A DNA stretch of 64,000 bases from Pyrenochaeta sp. MPI-SDFR-AT-0127. Its lineage: Eukaryota > Ascomycota > Dothideomycetes > Pleosporales > Cucurbitariaceae. The first letter of the stretch is position 1. Every line of letters starts with the position of its first letter. This document shows, piece by piece, positions 56,697-64,000 of this stretch. Both the position numbers and the translations under genes were made by a program. The stretch lies in NCBI GenBank assembly GCA_020747015.1, contig JAGTJM010000045.1, forward strand, positions 1-64,000, written 5' to 3'. The notes below the pieces were generated by a model, which did not search any database, was not told the origin of the DNA, and worked only from the letters and a program-made list of their open reading frames with translations.

Positions 56697-59271
56697 ATGT
56701 CCTCCTCGAATATCCGGGTATTCGTACAATGGAAGGACTCGACCGTGTTCGCTGGCGAAGACATAGAATGCACAATCACCTTCACCAACGTCGCTCCTCC
56801 CAAGGGCCACGACAGCTCCCCGGCCCCGAAGCAGAACGGCTTCGCGACTGGCGGGGAGCGACAGCGCAAGCTGCCCCCAGTCCACTCTTCGTCCAAGCCC
56901 TCGATATCCCGCAATTCCTCCTTCACGTCCCAGCTGCCTCCGCCACATATACGCGGACATCGCCCTACTCTGTCACTGCATACTCCATCCACTGCTGGAG
57001 AACGCCGATCGCCTGTTCCGCCGAGCGCAGCATCTGGCAATAACAACGGCGGGCAAAGACATGGACGGTCACTGTCAATCATATCGCTGGGGACAGACGC
57101 TGGAACGGAGCTCAGTCATGAGAGAGGCGTACAGATCAGACGACCATCGCGAGGACATGCCAGATCCGCAAGTCTACAGGTCGTCCCGGGTCGGCCAAAC
57201 TCGTATCCAGGTACGTCCTGTGCAACGGGCATACTTCTTTAACTGACACGCCTGCAGTTACTTCTCCAGGCCATCGCTCGGCAACACACCCCTCCCCGCT
57301 CTCAGGCGGAGCATCTTCGCCGCCTATAGGCCGGGAATCTCCAAACGAGTTCGCATTCCCTGCCCGTCCCGCAAGAAGACGACCAGGTGTATCAACGGCT
57401 CCGAGCACTCCCGCGCTCCCAACCACAGGACGGAAACCTTCGAATTCGTTTTCTCAAAGCTTCAAATTCCCTGCTGCGCCCCCGCCTGAAGATGGTGTGG
57501 CCGAGCAACCCATAAGCAGTACGCATGTGCTACCCACCCATGTGCGGCGGCCGTCGCCCAGGTCACAGATTGAGAATCGACGGGTCCCTACAAACTCCAA
57601 TCTTGAAACCCTCTCGCCCGTAGCTCGAATTCTCTCCGGGTCAAGCATGGAGGGCACTCCACGCAGCAGTGGAGAGTTCTACACTATGAGCAACAACTCG
57701 AACGAGACCTTAGCTTCTGAATATACAGCCAATCCATCTGCTCGTTTATTGCAACGGCCAATGCATCAACAACAAACATCTCAATTAGCACCACCCGGTC
57801 CACAGGCCCGTCCTGAGTCGCTCATGATGGGATATGCTCAAATCATGGGTTCTTTCACTCTCGACGGATCATTGATTAATCAAGCACCTTTCGAAGAAGT
57901 CAAGAGAAAGGGCGTAGTTGGTGGTCAAGGTGGAGGCGGCGTCGTCGGAGTAGAACGAACGAAACGTGAGAGCGGTCTATTCGGTGCGCTGGGTTGGGGC
58001 AATATTGGAGAGTCGTTGGGCGGTCTACTGGGCGCATCAGAACCCTCCAGTATTCGCGAGATGAGGGGGATCGCCGGCTCTAAAACCGTTCCGCTCATCA
58101 CTACGCCTCAGTCGATCTTGTTTGTCGATCTCAAGCTCGCACCAGGGGAAAGCCGCAGCTACACGTACAGTTTCACCATCCCTCGAGGCTTGCCGCCTAC
58201 GCACAAAGGCCGATCAATGAAGGTTGCATACAACCTTACTATTGGTACACAACGCGCCGGCTCGACCAAAGATCAGCAAGTCCGACATGTAGATGTTCCT
58301 TTCCGGGTTTTTGGGAGCGTTAACAGTATGTTGGTACTTATGGGAGGAAGACTATCGCTAATGTATGGACAGGCCGCGGTGAGATTCTTGGACATGATCT
58401 AATGTCTCCGTATATTATTTTGCGCGATCAAGCGCGGACAACGACTGTGGACCCGACACCAAGCACAAGGTCCAATTCCCCGACAAAGAAGGGCTCTGCG
58501 TCAGGGAAGCCAGAGAGCAACGCATTTGGCGACTTTATGGATTACGTTGACAACCTTCTTGATCGACCCCGGCAAAATTCAAGCCTGGGTCTTCTTTCGC
58601 CCACTGAGACAATGCCAGGACGATCGTCCATATCCGAGGAACCACAATCTATGAAGGAGGCCGTCGACATGGCTATTCTCCGTAGTAATCTGACTGGTGC
58701 AGCAAACCAAAGTGCTAACCGTTTCGAGATTGCTCGCAGCGGTCGACGCGTCGCGGTCATCATGCTGGCTCGGCCTGCTTATCGACTAGGTGAAACAATG
58801 TCGGCCGTGATCGATTTTACAGATTCGCACATTCCTTCCTACTCCGTTCATGTCTCGCTCGAGACTTCAGAAAAAGTAGATCCTGCAATAGCCCTTCGTT
58901 CGAATGCTTCCATTTTCCGCGTTACAAAGAAGGTGCACGCGGCGTTCTCGGATAATGCTTTGTTTGCTCAGAAGCTTGCATTTTCGCTCACGATACCGCC
59001 GAATGCGACTCCAGAATTCATCACAAGCGGTGTTAGCTTGGAGTGGAAGCTGAGAGTTCAATTCATCACACCACGCTTGACGTATGAAGAGGGTGAAGAA
59101 CCGCTATGGGATGATTTATTAGAAGAGGTATCCAGCGATGATAGAGGAGTTATACTTGCAGCAGCGCAACGACTGCCGGCGGATAGCTTCGAAGTACAAG
59201 TCCCATTACGGGTGTATGGCGCAGTAAGTGGAGCTCCAGAAGCTCCAGATGGTGAGGGGCTTCCAATTTGA
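56697..59271 (+). CDS. RGP1: Rgp1-like subunit of the Ric1-Rgp1 Rab GEF complex
   Basis: Arrestin-like Rgp1 family protein; with Ric1 it activates the Rab Ypt6 at the Golgi. Three exons: 56697-57210, 57258-58325 and 58373-59271; 2,481 nt, 826 aa. The start is ATG 56697 (MSSSNIRVFVQWKDSTVFAG); codons upstream in frame are non-ATG. The first arrestin-type strands (GEDIECTITFTNVAPP) are followed by a disordered Ser/Pro region of several hundred residues, then the conserved core: FVDLKLAPGESRSYTYSF, LPPTHKGRSMKVAYNLTIG, VPFRVFGSVNSRGEILGHDL and MSPYIILRDQ. The C-terminal beta domain includes YRLGETMSAVIDFTDSHIPS and EWKLRVQFITPRL. Introns are both 47 nt with CTGAC or CTAAT branch points. Confidence 0.93.
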
Positions 59272-61124
59272 GAAACATGGATGGACATGGGAATGCACCT
59301 CACCCAATGAAATATGTAGTGGTTCTAAGCTACGAATTTTTTTTACATCGTCTAGCCTTCCATGGCAAACTCAACATGCGAAAAGTACTTCTCGCATTGG
59401 TATTTGTGGTTTCTGGTTGTACATAATATGGGGGTTGGACAGGTTTGAAGAGGCCTGTAGACGCCATTGAAGAGCGTGCTATAGTTTGCTGGCTCCTTGT
59501 AAGATAGGACCGAGAATACCCGATAATTTCATCTGTTGTGGACCCATTCTCTGTTGTTTGTGGGCTCATCAAGTATGGCTGATGATTCATAGGTCGAACC
59601 ATGGCACCACTGGTAATCCACGTAGTCAAAGACCTCAAACCTCAGTGCACTTTGCGTTGATGTTGCGAGCTGGACATGTCTTCCCCTTTACAGTCTTCCA
59701 GCAGCCATAAAAATATCTGAAGCATTCAGCCGGTCACAATAATGGCATGTCCCGGTGGAGCCTTGTAGCCCCATTGCTCAGCGGCTGATCTCCCTGTCCG
59801 CTCAAAAACAGCAATCTTGTGGGATGACTATAATCTCAAGCCCTGCGTGGCAACATTTGATTCCTCGTCTGCCCGTTCTCCATACCACTTCCACACGCTG
59901 CATTGCGCGATTTTCCGTCCCTAAGGGTATCACCCATGGTCAACGTTGCGCCTCGACATCGTTCGAGTTGCGCGATCGTCTCCGGACTTCTACTTGACCC
60001 ATTGCAATTCCAGCCTTCGCTATATCACCGTCCTGGGATTTTCTTGGAGATCTTGTTTGGTCGCTCGTATCATCGGAGCTAACGACTGACACTCCACTCG
60101 CCCCATCCATTTTCTTGTTTTTCGCAGACTTTTTCGCTTTCAAGTCGCCACTGCGCGTATCGCTCAAGTTGATGTCAAAATATTTCAAACAGGCCCACCC
60201 CTTTGAAAAGCAGCTGTCAAGGCGAATTGCATAGTCAGAAGTAATAGAGGGGGCTCATCAGTCTTCGTTTCCTTAAACGACTGGTAGAATCGATCAGGAT
60301 GAAGCCACCTTTGCATTTCTTGGATGATGAAACAAAGTATTGCATCAAGGGCCTTGCATAAAGACGAGCCTAGGTGAGCATCGTAACGTGCATCGGATTT
60401 GTAGTAAAGCACCGCAAGCTTTTGATCTATGTCTGATAGAAGCTTGCGGAAGTCCGAAGGAAAACTTTCAAGTTTGGTGCTCCGTGATTTGAACTTTGGA
60501 TAACTTTTGAATTCTAAAAATACAAAGGATGAACATAGGACTAGTAAAGACCCTTCCGGATTTGGCGTTTTCGAAGGCTAGTGCCAATGCTTGGGCTGGG
60601 GGTCCTGTTCCGATTGCCGAGAAGATAGTTGCGAAAACGCATAGAGCAATAGAGAAACCATGTAATGTTTGACCCCCCCCCCCTGCTGGCAACTCCACAT
60701 AACGTGTGCACAAATTTCAGAAGCCTCTACGTGTCTCAATGAATACAGATTGGATAGATATCAATTTCGTTCAGCCGAAGTGCTGGCCAAACGCGTCCAG
60801 CCCAACCTCAGAGGTGTGGGATGACCCGTTGAGTACAGCTCCATAGGATTCAATTGGCTTCCGATATTGCCATAGATGCAGCGCAAACCCCATCTTGTAC
60901 AAGAGAATGACTACGTAACCCCGCTTAAAAGCTCCACATGCAGCTCGCCAGCAAATCAACTACTATACGCCTATGACGTAGTTGATACGCATAAAGCTAT
61001 CACCCCTCTCTCTTTGACAGCCCCCGCCCACCAATACAACAACACAACTTTGTTAACAAATTCAAACCCCCTTTACCCGAACTGCACTCTATCTACGACT
61101 TCGAAGACACATCACTTATCAAAA
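59272..61124. other. Intergenic, 1.85 kb, with a gene relic
   Basis: No intact gene. Contains the minus-strand coding relic at 60185-60577, an 11-base C run at 60673-60683, and the promoter of the 61125 gene. Confidence 0.5.
60185..60577 (-). pseudogene. Coding relic or orphan exon, unknown family
   Basis: A minus-strand frame reads without stop from about 60577 to 60185 and looks like real protein: LVLCSSFVFLEFKSYPKF, SFPSDFRKLLSDIDQKLAVL and LCKALDAILCFIIQEMQRWL. It has no ATG and no clear partner exon. A second open frame just downstream (to 59940) is Lys/Ser-rich and could be a following exon. I do not recognise the family. It may be a decayed gene or a multi-exon gene whose other exons I could not find. 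Confidence 0.35.
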
Positions 61125-61690
61125 ATGGACAAGATTAAGGAGAAGCTTCACATTGGCAGCAGCCGCCGCAAGTCGCAGCCTGAGAATGATGCGTATGCAA
61201 CAGAGCACCAGGGTCACCAGGGTCACCAGGGTGTTGGCACGATTGATGGTATGTCCTACAATCGCGCCCATACACTGCTCGCCTTTAGGTTCTTTGCATC
61301 ATTGCCTGTTTGAACAATTGATCATCACCCCCAGCCATCTACAATTTCGTTGTTTGATCAGCCCTAACCTTTCCGCTTCTGATCTTCCATTGCCTTTGAC
61401 TAATTCACCTCCTAGACAACCGCGACTCGATCGACTCAGAACTCGCCGCGATGCCGCCCCACGAGCGTGTCGCCTATCTGAAGGAGTTTGATGACTCGGA
61501 CAAGCACGATTCCCCCAAGAAGGGCGGGCTCATTGAGAAGCTCATTGCACGCGGAAACAAGAGGACAGAAGAGCAGATTGAGCGTGAGACCAAGGAGAGG
61601 GAGGCAGCTCAGCGCGAAGCGACACATGCGCAAATCGGACCCGGTGCTGGAGCAAGCACGCACACTGCTGCTGGACCAGGAGGCCTATAA
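61125..61690 (+). CDS. Small charged protein, unknown function
   Basis: Two exons, 61125-61248 and 61416-61690 (intron 167 nt, GTATGT...TCCTAG), 399 nt, 132 aa. I recognise no named family. The N-terminus MDKIKEKLHIGSSRRKSQ is basic and amphipathic. Three HQG units (a 9-bp DNA repeat) precede the junction. After it come DSIDSELAAMPPHERVAYLK and then a strongly charged helix (KRTEEQIERETKEREAAQRE). The end is Gly/Ala/Thr-rich. There is no signal peptide or membrane segment. The C/A-rich leader with TCACTTATCAAAAATG context suggests good expression. A cytosolic stress-type or structural role is possible but unproven. Confidence 0.75.
61206..61232 (+). repeat. 9-bp tandem repeat CACCAGGGT x3
   Basis: Three perfect consecutive copies in exon 1 of the 61125 gene, encoding HQG-HQG-HQG. 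Confidence 0.95.
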
Positions 61691-62183
61691 GCAACAGGGC
61701 GTTAAAGAGACCTGTAACGGCCGGCGCCAAAGTGACGAATGTCGAGAATTGAAGGAAATTATGTGTTAAGAAGGTTATTTTAATAAGAACTGCCACATGT
61801 ATATCTCGAGACATAATGATCAATGACATCTGTACTAGTTGGACCTATCCAGGATGCTCTCCTTATACTAGTGTTCCAGAACACAGTGCTCCAAGAGTGA
61901 TACAGCCTGCTCTGGATCACTGTAGACAGTATGAACATGATGGGTGAGTGTGCATTGCACACAAATCAGGAAGCTAACGTCACAAAGACATTCGTAGGCG
62001 CTTTGAAGACGGGACTTACGTCATCCGCATGAACTTTGTTAAATATATACATGGAACATAGTATACACAGCTTAGCTGGAATGGGTCTGAACAGTAAACA
62101 AACAAGAGTTCGGAACCTACGCGAGCTTATTTCGTACTTCACTCCTAGCGACGCGGAGCCTGTCAAATAGCGAATCAATACGC
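61691..62183. other. Intergenic between convergent genes
   Basis: AT-rich, with nothing recognised. Confidence 0.55.
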
Positions 62184-63869
62184 TTAGTACGAACCGTAAT
62201 CGACGCCATCATACGCAGTTACTGTCACAGTAGCAGTTTGGGTAATGGTCTTATGGATCGTCCCTAGGTCGCAAGATGTTGTGTTCGAGCCCGCGGTCAC
62301 ATAGATGGTAGGAGTGACCGTCAGATAAACAGGGGGTTTGCAGTCCTCGTCGCCAGATGGAAAGTCTGGGGCAGGTTTGCCAGTGGAGCCTGCGGGCTTC
62401 GCGGTGGTGCCTAGAGATACCGTAGGGAAAGCATCGTAAGTGAGAGCATCGTGCGTGGGCTTGGCGACTGTAGAGGTGGGCGGTGCGGAGCCTTTATTGC
62501 TTGTTGGTGCTGGTCTATACTCATCGCTATCACTGGTTGCTGCGGGCTCGCCTTGCTTATTGGGCAGGCTCAAATAGAGCGATGGTACAGCATCAGTATT
62601 GTCCTTGACAGCTTCGGAGGAGTAAGAGTCTGCCTCGGAAGTTGGGGAAGGCTTTTCAGCTTGCTCTGGGGCTGGAGTGACGACTGGCATTTCAGAGCTC
62701 GAGGCATAAGTCATGTCGTCTGCCGGCTCAGCGGTAGCAGCACAGTTGGGCCCAGTGACAACGGTGGCATCGGCAGGACCAGACTGAATAGGGTTGCAAC
62801 CTGGAAGGGTTTCGAGGACAGGTTCGTCATCGTTGCCGTAGACATTCATCGCAGCACAATCCTGAAAGTCAACATCGTTATCCTTGTTAACATTTTCAGC
62901 ACCGAAGCATTCCTCCATCTCTTTCTGGCCACAGCCGCAACCGCAATTGCAACCCCCAATCTTGGCAGTGGCTTTCTCGAGAACGCCTTTCTCCCAGCCG
63001 TTAAGCTAGTGCTGTGTTAGTGGATTGTCTTGATAAAGGCTAGATGTTGAACTACGTACGAAATCTGCATGGAACCCGTAACCAGTGGGATCACCGTTCG
63101 AGACAACCCAAGGCGAGTCGTTGGCACCATACTTGCCATCAAATGATGAGACATCATACCAGAACTCGATGAATATGGTCGGAAAGCGTGCAGCCCTGTG
63201 GGTTGTGGGGCAATTCTCGATGCCAATACCTCCAAAGCCGTTGGGGTAGGCCATATGAGCATCAGGATTCTTAGGATCGAGTTTCTTTCCATTCCAGCAA
63301 GACGGGAAAGTAACCTCAGATGCGAAGCCATACTTGCAGGAGGTAAAGCCAGTCGGGAAACCGCTGCTGAAGATGGGTTCACTCCGACCGTCGGGTTGAT
63401 GACATGCCCATCGTACGCCAGCAGGGTTGGGGCCTTCGGACCGCTTGAAAGGGTTTCCAGCAATCATGTTGAAATCTTCCGGGAAGCCAGTCACGTTGGC
63501 CCAATTGTCTCCATCCCCGAACTTGTAGTAGATCTTAGTATGCTTCTCGGGCACACGGTAGAAGCCAGTTCCATTGCCATTCCAGAACAGAGTCGGTCGC
63601 CAGTACAAGCTCTTGTCAGGCTTGATGCGGGCAGTCGTGCAAGTGGATGTCTGAGTCTGCTCAAAGCTTGTCAATGCAGTCAGCCCATTGCCTCCGTCGA
63701 ATGAGTGAAGATGAGGACTCTGGGTTCCTGGAAATATGGCTGGATCGAGACGCTGGTAGCTCAAGGCATTGCCATTGCGGTTGAAGAAACTGAAGTAGTT
63801 GCCATTGCAATCGAAGGCCGAAGCCGTGGCAGCCAGCCCAGCTGTGAGTGCAAATATATTGGTAAGCAT
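62184..63869 (-). CDS. Secreted DUF1996 protein with Cys-rich and Ser/Thr tail
   Basis: Secreted protein of the DUF1996 family, common in filamentous fungi and thought to act at the cell surface; biochemical activity unknown. Two exons, 63060-63869 and 62184-63005 (54-nt intron, GTACGT...CACTAG), 1,632 nt, 543 aa. The signal peptide MLTNIFALTAGLAATASAFD is followed by DUF1996 marks: RLDPAIFPGTQSPHLHSFDG, SLYWRPTLFWNGNGTGFYRV and YPNGFGGIGIENCPTTHRAA, ending in YGFHADF at the intron. Exon 2 starts LNGWEKGVLEKA and carries CNCGCGC (Cys 289, 291, 293, 295), then a Ser/Thr/Pro/acid stalk and a final VTLTV-like strand region. There is no clear GPI signal at the end. Intact in all respects. Confidence 0.92.
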
Positions 63870-64000
63870 GGTGATCTCACTAACGAATGCGTTTGTTCGA
63901 ATTTGGGTCTCGGTCTAGCCAGGCGTAGGTATTTTTCAAGGAAAGGAATCGAGTCTCAGACTCAAGATGGACTCGTTGTCAAAGGAGTGTATGAAAAACC

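Noticed and set aside
60673..60683. Eleven-base C homopolymer
   Set aside because: Simple run in intergenic DNA; length may be a sequencing artefact and no function is implied.
1..64000. tRNA, rRNA, CRISPR array, transposon or secondary-metabolite cluster
   Set aside because: I scanned the gaps for GGTTCGA-type B boxes, spaced repeats, transposase motifs and cluster enzymes (PKS, NRPS, P450 groups) and found none I could support. The MATE, mpaB-like and bZIP genes are far apart and have no core biosynthetic gene.

Overview
The window looks like ordinary core-genome DNA of a filamentous ascomycete, most likely a Dothideomycete. Nearly every recognisable gene is broken by short GT-AG introns (mostly 45-70 nt) with CTAAC or CTGAC branch points. 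The gene families also fit: Rxt3, Dsc3, Rgp1, RRG9, DUF1996, mpaB-type oxygenase, fungal CCCH and bZIP proteins, and an F-box-like protein typical of this class. The class assignment is inference from family content. Gene models were spliced by hand, and exon lengths were checked to be divisible by three where stated.

Layout. 0-8 kb: MATE transporter, secreted agmatinase-like ureohydrolase, mitochondrial Fe-S assembly factor ISA1, a small Dabb-domain protein, and Dsc3-like subunit of the Golgi Dsc ubiquitin ligase. 8-14 kb: sparse region with a near-perfect 31-bp direct repeat, a small triple-repeat protein (9.2 kb) and a cell-surface repeat protein (10.3 kb). 14-24 kb: ribosomal protein S8, peroxisomal malate synthase, a small secreted protein, RRG9 and an mpaB-like oxygenase. 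24-36 kb: CCCH-finger protein, short-chain dehydrogenase, cytochrome c, mitochondrial pyruvate dehydrogenase kinase type protein, an unknown conserved-looking protein, and 6-phosphofructo-2-kinase/fructose-2,6-bisphosphatase. 36-46 kb: Rxt3 of the Rpd3L deacetylase complex, the CLN3/Btn1 vacuolar protein, a doubtful ORF and ATP synthase OSCP. 46-64 kb: F-box-like protein, a large GPI-type cell-wall protein paralogous to the one at 10.3 kb, a membrane-anchored aspartic-protease homologue lacking its first catalytic Asp, a bZIP factor, Rgp1, a gene relic, a small charged protein, and a secreted DUF1996 protein.

There is no biosynthetic cluster, transposon, tRNA, rRNA or CRISPR array that I can support. 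A loose theme is carbon and energy metabolism (malate synthase, cytochrome c, PDH kinase, PFK-2/FBPase-2, OSCP, ISA1, RRG9), but the genes are not arranged as a unit. The points most worth a second look are: the malate synthase whose last intron separates the enzyme from its peroxisomal signal; the two paralogous surface proteins 37 kb apart; the HH..N.AY..YY triple-repeat protein; the pseudo-aspartic protease; the Dsc3 frame break; and the 31-bp intergenic repeat.
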